Part shown: positions 44,389 through 55,627 of the stretch, one piece after another
Layout of the letters: every line of letters starts with the position of its first letter
How positions within the stretch are numbered: the first letter of the stretch is position 1
Assembly: GCA_003971905.1 (NCBI GenBank)
Contig: RSEE01000031.1
Span: 62,001 to 126,000 of the forward strand
Length of the DNA stretch: 64,000 nt
Reading direction: 5' to 3'
From: Moniliella sp. 'wahieum'
Lineage: Eukaryota > Basidiomycota > Moniliellomycetes > Moniliellales > Moniliellaceae
Position numbers and translations under genes: made by a program
Notes under the pieces: model-generated
What the model saw: only the letters and a program-made list of their open reading frames with translations
The model's database searches: none
What the model was told of the DNA's origin: nothing

Positions 44389-46142
44389 TCACTTTTGACC
44401 GCCCTGAGCAGCTGGGCCGCGAGCGCGCGGGGGCGCAATAGGATTGGAACCTGGGAACGGCACGCGCAAATTCCAATTGCGTTCCAAGTGAAGTTGAACG
44501 TCTCGGACCTCCAATCGGTCAGACTTGCGGTGCTTAGCCAAACGACAAGCCAAGCGCGTGGTGGAATCAATAAACTCATCCGCCAATTCCAGTAACAGAT
44601 CTTCCACTTCCCCCTCGAGCGTTTCGCCCGTGCCAAGTCGCCCAACAGAGACTGGATCCGTCGTTTGGACACTAACCGACCATGGGTACGTAACGAACTG
44701 GTCCCGCTCCCATTCCCATTCCCGGTCCCGACCCACTGCCCCCCGCACCTGCACCTGCACCACCTGAACCGGACGGTAAACCCAATGCCAACTCATCATC
44801 CGACGCATCCGCGTCATCATGCAAGGGTACCTTGCCCGCACTCGTACCGCCCGCCGGGAGGCCCAACAAACTTTCCCAGTCGGCAGCGGGCTTATCGGTG
44901 GCCGATGCGGGAGCGGGAGCGGGCGCGCCCGAAGCAGTGGAAGAAGGTAAGATGTTAGGTCGCTGTACGGGGGGGGCAGCGAGCACCGGTCCAGCAGCAG
45001 ACCTTGGTTCAACGTCGGTCTCGCCCCACGCGGGTTGGGGAACGGTTGGGCAGCTGTGGTCTGGGCGGGAGAGACGTGCAACGTGCTTGGGATCGGGGCG
45101 GAGGTGAGGAACGAAGCCGAGTGACCTGATAGGCCTGGCGTAGCTGCACCCGTGTGGACGCTGCGCTTCCCGCTCGCGCAGGAGGGACCGAAGCACGAGG
45201 TGCTGGTGTACCACCCGTACCCGTAGCTGTACCGGTACGCACCCGCACCGGCCAATGCCGATGTAGGCGGGGGCGAGGCAGCTGCACTAGCTGGCGTGCC
45301 GCTGCGAGCGGGCTGGGCCAAGGGTGCTGTGGTGGGCGCGGCAGTAGGGCGCGGGGAAGGAGCGACGGCCGGTGCGGGAGAAGAAGAGGAAGGCGCCGAG
45401 ACAGGGGTGGAGGAAGTAGGTGCCGAAACAGCTGCTGCGCCAGGCGCCGGGGCCGGGGAAGAGGATGTGGTGGTAGAAGCCGAACCAGCACGGTTGGTCA
45501 GTGCAAAGTACTGTTGTTTGGCCTGTTGGAAAATCTGGAGGTTGCGATCAAATCTTTCTTGCACTGGACCCATTGACGCTGGGTATCGGCCAACTGCGTT
45601 TCGGTCGCAGCTTTTTCTCCCGGGGCAGCCTTGGACGGGGACTCGTTGAACTCGTTAAGTTTGGCCTGGAGCGTCGAGCACTGCGTTTTCAATTGAGATC
45701 CCATGCTCTGCAACTTGGTCAGTGTCTCGCCTCGACTTTGAATGCTTCTGGCCAAAGCCTGCTGTTGCGGCGTAGTGGCTTGGCGCAAAGTACGTGCGGC
45801 CGGGGCAGGCGAAGCCGAGGCCGAAGTCGCCGCTGCAGGCGTCGCGGACGCCGGACGCGTCTCGCCCCCAGGAAGCGTAGGCGTGCTGGCGGGTGCAGCA
45901 GCAGTAGCACGGGCACTAGCTTGGGCCGCAGCTACAGCCTGCTGGTTCTGCGGCCGCTGAAGAACCGTAACAAACGTATGAAGTTTCGACGCCACTTCCG
46001 TCGCTGGGATCCGGCCATTCTGCACCTCGGTAATGAACTGGTCGGCGGCGGCCGGGTATTGCCGCCGGAGAAGAGTGAGCGTCTGGTTCACTTGCTCGCT
46101 CTGCCCGGGGAGAAGAGGGGCGGTAGGGGTGGGGTTGTTCAT
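44389..46142 (-). CDS. TAF12: TFIID/SAGA subunit TAF12
   Basis: TAF12 is a histone-fold subunit of TFIID and SAGA that pairs with TAF4 or Ada1. The C-terminal histone fold is unmistakable (about 44440-44600): EDLLLELADEFIDSTTRLAC, RLAKHRKSDRLEVRDVQLHL then ERNWNLRVP. The start at 46142 reads MNNPTPTAPLLPGQSEQVNQ and leads into a helix LTLLRRQYPAAADQFITEVQ. The middle is low complexity (Ala/Pro/Ser), with a coiled stretch QSMGSQLKTQCSTLQAKLNE and QERFDRNLQIFQQAKQQYFA. Length about 550 residues, in the range of long fungal TAF12 (TAF61-type) proteins. Frame slips lie near 45570, around 45200 and near 44680, where the Ser/Asp stretch ASDDELALGLPSG is in another frame. Confidence 0.92.
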
Positions 46143-47467
46143 GCTGCGTAGCCAGATGGCGGGGTGGAAGGGCTGGGCGGTGGCGGTGGCGGTGGCAGCG
46201 GCGGGAGAGAGGAGGGCAGAGGCGTAGCGGAGCACGCGTTGGCTGCGGCTGCGATCATTCCGATGGGCCAGCGAGTAAACGTGGCTGATTTGTTTATTCT
46301 TTTCTTTTTCAATTTCTTTCTTGCGCCAGGTGTCATGCATCATGCATGACATGCCACCGGCACCGCCTTTCGCAATGTGGATTGTTGTAGCATGGCCACC
46401 ACCAGCTGCTGCTGCAGCATCCCCACCACCCCCTCGCCCCTCTCCACCCCACGTGCATCCCCACCGCCATCCTGTCTACCCTGCCCGCGTTCCATCCGCA
46501 CAGACAAAGTCCTGTGCCCCCGGTAAAGCCCAGCAGCTGGGCCGACAAAGACAAACACCAACTGGGGCGCCACACCCGCCTACTCCTTGTCCGTATCCGT
46601 CGTAGAACCCCCCCCCCCACCACCGCCATGACCACGCTGCCTTGGCCGGGAATAAGGCCGAGATAAGGAAAGAAAGTGTACGCTGCTCCTTTCTCTCTGC
46701 GCTTGCTAAATAACCATTTCCATGCGTCTCCACCAAACCAGCACCAGTGAATATTGACCCGGCAGCAGTTTCCTTGCCACAGTAGTATAGGGCTCGTAGT
46801 ACCTCATAGGACTTAGAAGCGCTCTGAATGGTGATGATGACCGGTCATGGGTGGTAGTGATTCAAGCGGGCCCCCGTATCTGCCCAAGCACCGTCCATAC
46901 AGGGCTTTAGGGATACGGCTTGCTGCCCCTGCCCCCTCCACCTCTCCAAAGGCTCGCGTCGCCGCTGGGTACTTTCCTTGGACGATCGATGAGACCTGCA
47001 GTCCGCAAGGTGCTGGAGCGAGACGCAATGGAAATGACATTCCACTAATGGGGGTGGTTTTGGTCTAAGATCTAACGTCTATACGCCAACTAACATCCTC
47101 CCCAAAGGCCCTGTAAGATAGGATGCATTATGGGCTGCTGTAGCTACCCCCTAAGGCCTAACTTGTCTAGCTAGCGTCACGCATCACGTGAGCATCACCC
47201 TTCAACTTTCAATATCAACCCTTGCCTGACGCTTACCTACCTCATCCTCTGGCCTGCCTGCCCTTTGAAATTTGTCATTTGAAGTTTCACGTCAAGCTCT
47301 CAGATCTCAAGCTTGAAGGCGATCAGCGGCTGGCGCGGTCCCAGACTTGGGCGTAGGCGTAGGCTGAGGGAGGGACAGCGCAAGGCTAGCTCTGGTCCAC
47401 CATCTGCCATCCGGCCTGATCCGGTCCCATCTGATCTGCCTCTACCTTTGACCAGACACCCAGTCCC
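46143..47467. other. Intergenic upstream of dephospho-CoA kinase
   Basis: This stretch separates the starts of TAF12 and the divergent dephospho-CoA kinase. No gene is seen. A run of C lies near 46610, and AGATCTC and AAGCTTG heptamers adjoin at 47302-47315, close to the kinase start. Confidence 0.5.
47302..47315 (+). repeat. Adjacent AGATCTC and AAGCTTG heptamers
   Basis: Two different palindromic hexamers, AGATCT and AAGCTT, each followed by one base, abut exactly in the 7-bp phase. Confidence 0.6.
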
Positions 47468-48371
47468 ATGTTGGGTACGTGACCGTTCCTGCGGGAAGGG
47501 GGGCTGTGCGCTGCGCGCGCGCTCAAGGGGGGGGGGGACGCAATGCCCAGCCCGACCGGACTGACCTTGCTCTCCTGTCCAGTCGTCGGGTTGACAGGCG
47601 GGATTGCGTCGGGGAAATCGACCGTGTCGCGTGTGTTAGCGGAGGAGCATGGGTTCCCGTGGTGGACCTGGACCAAGTAGCGCGACAAGTGGTGCAGCCT
47701 GGCGAACGAACACTGGACAAGCTTGTCGCGCATTTCGGAGCACACATCCTCCTTCCCGATGGACGTTGGACCGTGCCGCATTGGCCCAGACGGCATTTAG
47801 TTCCGACGAAGGTCGTCGTGCGCTGAACCGCATCACGCATGGCGCGATTCGCCGCCGCGCGCTGTGGCGCGTACTACAGCTATGGTGGACCGGCGCCCAA
47901 GTCGTCGTGGTGGACACGCCGCTGCTGATTGAGTCGGGGCTGTGGCGTCTGTGCGGAGAGGCAGTGTTGGTGTATGCGTCGCCTACGGCGCAGCGGGCGC
48001 GGTTGTTAGCGCGGGACGCCAAGCAGGGCAAGACGGGCCCAGCAGCCGAGAAGGATGCAGACAACCGCTTGGCCAGCCAGGCGCCAATGGAGAGCAAACG
48101 AGTGTATGCGGATGTGGTGCTGGACAACTCGGTGGACGCACCAGAGTTTACCGGGGTCGCGCCGGCGGCGTTACGGGCGCAGGTGGATGCGTTGGTGGCA
48201 AGGTGGCGTAGGTCGTATGGCAGGGGCCTGGGCTGGCTGCGCTGGGCGCTGGCATGGGTCGTGCCGCCCGTGGGGCTGGCACTGGCGGTGGCGGCGGTGG
48301 TGCGGCGGAGTGTGTCGGTGTGGAGCAAGCAGCGAGCCCAACGGGCCAACACGGCTGCTCGGCGCGAATAG
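47468..48371 (+). CDS. CAB5: Dephospho-CoA kinase
   Basis: This enzyme catalyses the last step of CoA synthesis, ATP-dependent 3'-phosphorylation of dephospho-CoA. Exon 1 is only 7 nt (ATGTTGG, 47468-47474); an intron of 108 nt follows (47475-47582, GTACGT donor, CTGAC branch point, CAG acceptor), giving MLVVGLTGGIASGKSTVSRV with the Walker A GGIASGKST at the correct distance from the N-terminus. Further landmarks: FPVVDLDQVARQVVQPG, FSSDEGRRALNRITH, VVVVDTPLLIESGLWRLC, YASPTAQRARLLARD, DADNRLASQAPMESKRVYAD and VVLDNS, all as in the family. After the kinase core is a hydrophobic segment WLRWALAWVVPPVGLALAVA and a basic end, suggesting membrane anchoring. One frame slip lies near 47790. An alternative ATG at 47544 lies inside the intron. 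Confidence 0.93.
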
Positions 48372-49829
48372 CCAATGCGCCGGCTGCTGGCTGCCGGCTG
48401 GCAGGCCGACAGAATGCAACGCGAAGAGATGCTATGGAACGGAGCCCATTGGGCTTAGCGGAGTGGGCACCTGGTTTGAAGGAGGACTGTGGGGGGGGGG
48501 GGTCTACGTAGAGCGCGGAGGAGGTGGGGCCTGAGGGCTTATGCATCATGGGAGCAGGTATGAGGCATGAGATCTGAGAGCATTCCAGGTGAGCGCAAGG
48601 GGGGCTAACCTGGAAGAGGAAGGGCAATGGTAACAGCAGTGAAGCTAGTGACTAGTGACTAGGGGGTGTGCCGACCGACACGCAAGAGCGAGTGGGTGCT
48701 GAGCTGAGGCTGAGCTGAGGCTTGGCGGGGCATGGCATACTGAGGATGGCCGACTGCGACTGGCTAGTGAGGATCGAACGCAAGCGCGACTCGTACTGAC
48801 GCGTATCCTGACGGGTTGGAATGTGCTGGGTGAGGCTGACTGGGACGGTGGGTGAGTAGGGTGCTGGCTGCTGGGCATGCTGGGCGGCGGGGGGGCTGTG
48901 TGGGCTGGGGTTGGCCGTTGGCTCAGCATCTGCGGTTCACGTGCTGGTTGAAATTGCATGTTCAGGGGGCAGTCATGGGAGGGGGATGACGTGCATGACG
49001 CGGGACGCTGGCCAGCCAACGTCCAACCGAGCCCAGAGGGCCAGCCACCCTTCCGCTTCCGGCTGGAGCAGCGCCCGCTCCAGCGCTCCAGGCACCCGTC
49101 AGGAAGGGCGTGCTGCCCAGCCGAAGGGCGGCGCAGCGGCAGTGTGTGCCCCGCCGCCCGCACACGGGCACTGGGCGAGGGCGGGACGCACGTGCCAGTG
49201 CTCGCCCTGCCCGCTGCTGGGCGGCTGGACGGCGGCGTGCGCACGCGACCAGCGCCCCCGTGCGGCGCGGCGCCTGGGACGCTGCGACGCCGATCGACGA
49301 TCGCCCCCCGCACGCCCGCACACGCCAGCACCCAGCGCTGCTCTTGCCGATCCTGGCTGCTGGGCGGGCGGGCAGTGTGTGATGGGCGGGGGGCTGGCGC
49401 CGTGGCGCGTGCTGCGTGGGCACGGCGCCCGTGTCTGCCGCACCCGACACACGCCGCTGCAGGCAGACCTCCGGATGCACGCTGCGCTGAGCCAGGCCAG
49501 TGCCTAGTCACACTAGTCACGCGGCCCGCGTCCCGCCGCAGCTGCGCTGTCCTGCCCAACACGGCAGCTGCCCAGTGCCTGTCGCAGCACTCGGCGCGTT
49601 GGGCGTGTCGGTCGCCTGCTTATAATCCTCCCCGCCGCCTGTCTCTTCTGCACTCCACCGCCCACTCCTTCCGTTCCCTCCCTCCATCTTCCTCCTCCTC
49701 CTCCTCCTCCTCCTCCTCCTCCTCCCTCCTCCTCCTCCCCCCCACCCCCACGTTCTTTATCCTCCACCACACTCTTTGTCTCCCCACCACACTCTTGCCT
49801 CCCCCCCAACCACATTCTTTTTCTCCGCC
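48372..49829. other. GC-rich intergenic with C/T-rich leader
   Basis: Long overlapping ORFs on both strands here (48645-49562, 48958-50079) reflect very high GC content and lack domain features. A G-run lies at 48491-48500, ACTAGTG heptamers at 48644-48664, and a (TCC) triplet repeat at about 49690-49738 in the leader of the next gene. Confidence 0.5.
48644..48664 (+). repeat. ACTAGTG-type heptamers, three in phase
   Basis: GCTAGTG, ACTAGTG and ACTAGGG follow directly. The middle hexamer is a perfect palindrome; the outer two are one base off. Confidence 0.75.
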
Positions 49830-52406
49830 ATGTCCTCCCCCTCCCGCCACCCATCCGCCTCCCCTCCTCCGCCTCCGCCCCTGCCCCGCCCTCAGCCACA
49901 CCCCGCGCCGCCCCACCGCGCCCTCGGCGCGAACCGCCGTCTGTCCCCCAACACCTCCCTTGCCTCCCTGGCCAGTGTCACCAGCGCCTCCCACCTGCCT
50001 CCTCTGGCTGGCATTGGCCTCACCCCATGGGCGCGCCGGTCCGATTCCAGTCGTGTGCTCAGCACGCCGGGCATCATGACCATGGGCGGCCTCATCCCCT
50101 CCCCTTCCTTTACGCCCGACATGCAAATTTCCGCCTCGGCACCCACCATGGCCTTTGGGCCGTCGCCGCTACGTTCGCCCAGTGTGCGTGCGCACTCGCG
50201 TGGCCCGCACTCGTCTCCTACTTCCTCCACCCTCCTCTCCACCCTCATCCTGACACCGAGCACTCTTCGCACTCGGCTTCGCAGTCCCACTCGCACTCAC
50301 AGTCGCAGTCGGCTTCGCAGTCGCACCCGCGTGCCCCACCCTCGCGCTCCTCGTGCTCGTCGCGCTCGTCGCAGGGCGCCACGGGGGCGCTTCCTTCGCC
50401 GCGCGAGATGGCGAGCAAGATGCCCGACTCTCCGCGTGCGGACCACCAGCGCCTACCTGGGCTCGGACAACTACTGCACTGCACCCGCACCCGAGCACAC
50501 GGTCGTACCCTACCCTATCGCCGTACGCGCCGCGCGCGCCGCTCACGTTCCCCCTCCGACGCAAGAGTAATCCCGACGACAGCGTGGGTACCGATGCCGA
50601 CGCTGACGCCGATGGTGATCCCGATGCTGATGCTGATGCGGAAGGCGAGATGGACACTTCGGTGAGCCAAGAGCGGGTGTCCAAGCGCGTGCACGCCCAC
50701 GCCCCCGTTCACGAGAATGGGACCGGGACCGAGAATGGGACCGGACCGAGAATGGGACCGAGACCGAGAATGGGACTGAGAATGGGTGGAAGGGAGTGAT
50801 CGGTCGACGGATACGCAGATGGAAGCTGATGCCGACCTGGTCGGGCTGGGGGTGGTACTGGATGCGCATGAAAAGCGCACTTTGGCTTGGCACGTGGGGT
50901 ACCGCGCGCCTCGTCGCCGTTACGTGCGCGACGGACGTTACCCTCGGCGCCTAAGCTGGGCAGCTCGGACCAAGGCCGGTTCGCTAACGTCCTCGATCTC
51001 TACCCGGACGAGGAACGCATGTTCCCGCCGGCGCGTACGCTCAGCTGCACAGCCCAAGCCCAAGCCCAAACCCAAACTCAAGCTCAAACTCAAGCCGCAA
51101 CAGCGGCCCCGACACCAACGCCCACAGCCACACCTGCTGCGGCAGGGGTACCTACCGCGCTTCCTGCACCTTGCTACCCCAGCAACTTGTGGCCCGCTCC
51201 GTCGCCAAGCGCGGGAGTGAGAGCACGAGCACGAGCACGGGGGGGTACCCGCGTATGGCCGGCCTGTCAGGGCTAGGTCTGACATTTGACGACGCGCCCG
51301 ACCTGACGGGGTACGCGTGGCGCGGCGAGGGGGGCAACGGTACTGAGTGGGCCCGCTCCTGGCCCGCTGCACACGACTTGCCCTCGCACTTGTTCCCGTC
51401 GGACGTGGTGGGTAGCGAGGGTGGTGCTGGGTCTGGATCTGGACCTGGGCCTGGGTCTGGGTCTGGGTCTGGGTCTGGGCCTGGCTCGGCATCGGCGTCG
51501 GGTGGTATGGCCACGATGCACCTGATGGACCGGATGCACCTCCATCCGTCGCCCATGACAATGGGCACGTTACCGCTTCCGTCTCCTTCGACGACGATGG
51601 TGGTGATCGACTCGCCGGCTGTGGGATGGTCGTCGCTTCCGGACCCCAGTGGTGGCCCGACACAAGCACAGGCACAGGTATGGGCATGGGGCCAGGCGCG
51701 GCTGGGTCGCTGGTGGGCAGCCCGGCTCGATCGGTGCAGCGTTGGCAGCTGTCAAGCATATGGTGCTTACGCCTACGCCTACTTCGAGCCTGGTACCTCT
51801 ACCTAGTCCGAACCTACCTCTACCCCCACCGGGACCGACGAGCATGAGCATGAACTCGAGCACGAGTCCGCTCACGTCCAAGCCGACGGGATCTTTACGT
51901 GCGCAGTGCCAAGCGCGTTCAGCCGCGTTGGTACGTAGTACGGCGTGTGCGTTCGAAGCGCACGCGCTGGCTGTGCGGACCAACCGTGCAGGTGCAAGTG
52001 CGGGGGGAAACACGGTGCCAAGTCGACGTCCAATCCCGCCACTACGACGGAAAACGGCGCGTTTCGTCCCACTCAACTTCGTTCGAGGGCGGCAGCACGG
52101 ACGAAGTCCAGTCCCCCTGGGGCGTGTTTAACCTCAACCCGAAAAAGCCGGGTGGAAACCCCTTTTCCCACCAGGCATTCGGCCTCCGACGTTGGCTATG
52201 TGCCTGGTTTGGTGGATACCGATGCCGCGGGCGCGAGGGCTAGTTCGTTCACTCACTCCTGCTCCTGCTCCCGATTCGGCGCTACCTTCTGCTTCGCCTG
52301 CCAACGTATCCGTCTCGACCGCCCGAAAAAGACAAAGAAGGTCGTTTCGAGTACTAAGTCCCAGGCCAAACCTACCTTGTCCCTCAAGCCGACGAATCGG
52401 GTGTGA
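49830..52406 (+). CDS. Low-complexity Ser/Pro-rich protein, unrecognised
   Basis: The start at 49830 after a CT-rich leader reads MSSPSRHPSASPPPPPPLPR. Conserved-looking islands are RRLSPNTSLASLASVTSASH, TMGGLIPSPSFTPDMQISAS and LTFDDAPDLTGYAWRGEGGN. Between them are Ser/His/Gln repeats (50250-50330), an Asp/Ala repeat from GATGCC-type units (50590-50640), a Gln/Ala/Thr repeat (51060-51100) and a Gly/Ser/Pro repeat (51430-51490), all from hexamer or trinucleotide expansions. The C-terminus is basic (DRPKKTKKVVSSTKSQAKP). Composition suggests a disordered regulatory protein, possibly nuclear; I can name no domain. Frame slips are numerous, so the real extent is uncertain. The stop at 52404-52406 lies 34 bases before the AAGCTTG array. 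Confidence 0.45.
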
Positions 52407-52439
52407 CATGTGCCAGGTCCATGGCAAGAAAGTCAACTG

Positions 52440-52481
52440 AAGCTTGAAGCTTGAAGCTTGAAGCTTGAAGCTTGAAGCTTG
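52440..52481 (+). repeat. AAGCTTG heptamer, six exact copies
   Basis: Six perfect tandem copies of AAGCTTG, the longest array of this family in the window. It lies just after the stop of the low-complexity gene. Confidence 0.95.
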
Positions 52482-52505
52482 AAGGCAGGTTGAACAACGT
52501 TGGAT

Positions 52506-52738
52506 GTTGGACGTTGGACGTTGGACGTTGGACGTTGGACGTTGGACGTTGGACGTTGGACGTTGGACGTTGGACGTTGGACGTTGGACGTTGGACGTTG
52601 GACGTTGGACGTTGGACGTTGGACGTTGGACGTTGGACGTTGGACGTTGGACGTTGGACGTTGGACGTTGGACGTTGGACGTTGGACGTTGACGTTGGAC
52701 GTTGGACGTTGGACGTTGGACGTTGGACGTTGGACGTT
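52506..52738 (+). repeat. TTGGACG heptamer minisatellite, about 33 copies
   Basis: About 33 nearly perfect copies of the 7-mer TTGGACG; the one clear irregularity is a unit near 52689 lacking a G. Since 7 is prime to 3, all frames stay open and give spurious peptides of LDVGRWT or RPTSNVQ. The flanks contain AACGTTG and ATGTTGG, pointing to an origin from the dispersed AACGTTG family. It contains ACGT but no 6-bp palindrome. Confidence 0.95.
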
Positions 52739-52809
52739 GCGTTGAGGATGTTAGGTTCTGGTATGGTGAGGCCTCGGCCTGAGGAGGGCTGTTGAGTTGA
52801 ACGTTGACG

Positions 52810-52825
52810 CGGTTGACGTCAACCG
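52810..52825. promoter_or_regulatory. 16-bp perfect palindrome with TGACGTCA core
   Basis: CGGTTGAC is followed directly by its reverse complement GTCAACCG. The central TGACGTCA is the CRE site bound by ATF/CREB-type bZIP dimers. It may be a factor site or a product of the local AACGTT/GACGTT repeats. Confidence 0.5.
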
Positions 52826-54032
52826 TGTCACGGTCACCCTTTGTGCAGTGCCTGTTGTTGTGTGTCGTTTGTCGTTCGTTTCCGGGCTGGGTCTGAAGTC
52901 TCCAGTCCTGGCATTGGCATGGTTGTCGTCGGGTAGGATCCAAGTATATACGTTGTGGGGTTGTGGCGTTCTAGCGTTCTAGCGTTATGAGGTTCGGGGG
53001 TTCTGACCCCTGTGGCCGTTGTAGGAGACGGGCGCAGCCGACCAACCACAACCAACCAAACAGACAGACAGACAACCAAATAAGGATCCACATGCGTCGT
53101 TCTGAGATCTGGTCGGAGCAGGAAGGGGGAGGGACGGAGGGGGGTATAGTTTTACTATTCCCGTATTGAGGCGTAGATGCTGCGTAAGGAAAAAGCATAG
53201 CTGCGTAGATGCGCAGATGCAGATCGAGGTGCCACGGTAGAGTGGTAGAGTAGAGTGTGAATATTGGATCGACCATCGGGCCCAAGCGGAGATGGTACAC
53301 GTTGAAGGATAGCGTGTATGGATGAGATGAGATGGAATGGGATGAGGGGGTCTGGAGCAACAACTTGAAGGCATGATGCTTGCCTAGTGACTGGATCGTG
53401 TCTGGCAGAGAGACTGTACCTGCATGGGCACCGCTGCGGTCGTCAGTCAAGGAGGGGAATGGTTAACGAGGAGGGAGGGGTATAGCAGCGAATTCCAAGC
53501 GGTTTTGTGTTGGTGCACGTTACATTTGGTCTCATGATCGACTCATCGTGCTCATCCTCATCCTCGTTCCCGTTCTCGTGGCTCAGCGCTCATCCTCGTT
53601 CCGTTCCCGCGCCCGTCCCGTTTTCCCCCGCTCCCATTCTCATATCCCACCGGCCACGGGGCAAGGCAAAGGATGACGTATACCGCCAAGCCGCAGGGAG
53701 GGCGTGGGGGGCCTGTACGGGCTATATGGCAAGTCACTCGCAGTGAGTTTTCGCTGTGGTCACTTGGGCTGGAAGTCCTACTCAGTAGTCATGTTAGGTC
53801 GTCGCGATGAGCCTCACCCGCACGCTCAACACATGCCACACCTCATCATCTGATAGACCTCAGCCTCATCGATCATCAGATGAGGTTCATCCGCGCGACA
53901 GACACGAACTACTGTGAACATGGGAGGCCCGGGGGGAGCGGTGGTAGATCGGTTGTGGGGCCATGCCGAGTAGCGGATTCGGTTACACGGGGTACATATG
54001 TGCACCCTCTAGCTGCGTGCGGAAGCGGGGAC

Positions 54033-54056
54033 CGATCATCGATCATCGATCATCGA
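54033..54056 (+). repeat. CGATCAT heptamer array
   Basis: Three full copies plus CGA. In another rotation the unit is ATCGATC, that is the palindrome ATCGAT plus one C. Confidence 0.9.
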
Positions 54057-55498
54057 GTATACCAACTCGATAAGATCTGGATAATTCGCTACTTATCATG
54101 CCAGATGCTTGGCACTCCCGCCCAGGCGGGCGGGGGCGGGGTTTGATCTGGTTTTCAATTGGTGGAGCGAACCGAGGATGGGGGTCGGGGCCCCGACGAA
54201 GACGCGGCCCGCTGTAGCAGTCGGATAAATGTATGGGTACGTGAAGTGGGGAGCGAGGAGCGAGGAGCGCAGTGGAGGGGGGTTCCAGAGAAGTATCTGC
54301 CCATCGTTGTGCCCGTTCGGAGTATGCCGGTGGGGAGACGGGCGGGATGGAGAAGGGAGATGGGAGCGGGGGCTGCGGAAAAAGTGGGTGCGAGTCAAGT
54401 ACGTACTGTTGGGTATTACTGAGTATAGAGAACTTGCCGAGGGAGAGCGACGCCAATGATCGAGATGATCGATGAGGCCGATGAGGACGAGGCCGATCGA
54501 TAAGGCCTATGGCCTTATTAACACCCTACTCCTAGGCCATCACACAGGTCACATGTCATCATCCATCGCGCTGGTACCATATATCTTGGCATGGCGTGGC
54601 GTAACGCGTAACGCCACGGCCTGTCAATGTCACAGGCGAGCCCCTTCTAAATCAACCGCCAGTAGCCGCCCAAGGAGTCATAGTCAAGCGGGTTCTAGGT
54701 ACCATGGGGGTGACCGGTGGCCGTTACCGGTTACCGTTGCCGTTGCTGTTGCCGTTGCCGTTGCCGGGGACGCGGGGACCGGATGGAAAACTCGAGAGGG
54801 GAGTATTGAGTGGTGCGAACGTCGAACATTGAATTGGGGGCCAATTACCTACCGTTACACGATACCTATCAACCACTGGGGCGCGATGGGGCGCGACGGG
54901 GCACGACGGGGCACGACGCAGAGTGACGTCAGTGGCGTCGCGCTTGCGTTGGCCGGATGGACGTTGGGCATAAGGGGTCGGGAGGGGCCGGGGAGACCCG
55001 GAGGCGGCGCGGCGCGGCGATAGAGACGGCGACCGAGACGGAGACGGAGACGTGCTGCGTAGTGCTGCGTAGTGGGTGCGCTGGGCCGCGCCAGGGCAAG
55101 GGCGGCCGAGTGCGAGCAGCTGCGGAGCGGTAGGCGACAGGGGCCAGGTGCACCCACGCCGCAGGCGTCACGCGTCAGGGTGCCTGCCAAGTTGGGTCTC
55201 CGCAGGCCCTGTGCCTGGCAGCCTCAGGCGGCACGCCAGGGCAGGCAGGTGGCCGAGGCGCCGCGGGCACGTGTGCTGTGTGGACGCGTCGCAGTGGGCC
55301 CAGATGCGGAGAAGCGCCCTGGAGCGGGGGGGGAGAGGAGGCTATTCGGCCTTAGGCCTTAGGCCTTGGGCCTTTGGCTGGGCCAGGCCATACGCTGGTC
55401 CACTGCCTGGCACACCTCCGACGCCCTCCGACGCCCTCCCCCCCCCCAACGCCCCTCTGCCCCCCCCTCGGCACGGCGTTTGGGTGCCCGGCAACAAC

Positions 55499-55505
55499 AT
55501 ATAAG
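55499..55505 (+). promoter_or_regulatory. TATA box of the stomatin-family gene
   Basis: ATATAAG lies about 125 bp upstream of the ATG at 55628; between them is a C-rich leader. Confidence 0.55.
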
Positions 55506-55627
55506 ACGTCCCCTGGCGTGCACAGACCACACCCAAGTCCTCCCTCTCCCACATCCCTCGTGCGCGCCATTTCCACTTTCCCCATTCCCCTTCCACCCAC
55601 CACCCCCACCCAACCACCCATCCGAAC

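Larger units (their letters stand above)
52739..55627. other. Intergenic, repeat-bearing; no gene seen
   Basis: Features seen are the palindrome at 52810-52825, an ATCGATC array (54033-54056), a 7-bp-arm triloop hairpin (54501-54517, TAAGGCC around TAT), a GTTGCC hexamer repeat (54738-54770) and a TATA box (55499-55505). ORFs in 54043-54456 and 55072-55504 have no domain features. Confidence 0.5.

Noticed and set aside
48645-50079. Overlapping ORFs of 172 to 373 codons on both strands
   Set aside because: They are Arg/Pro/Ala-biased products of very GC-rich DNA without domain features; stops are rare in all frames there.
52506-52738. CRISPR array
   Set aside because: The units are identical 7-mers without spacers, and the genome is eukaryotic.
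52472-52795. Long ORFs encoding LDVGRWT repeats
   Set aside because: They are translations of the TTGGACG heptamer; several frames and both strands are open, as expected for a 7-bp repeat without stops.
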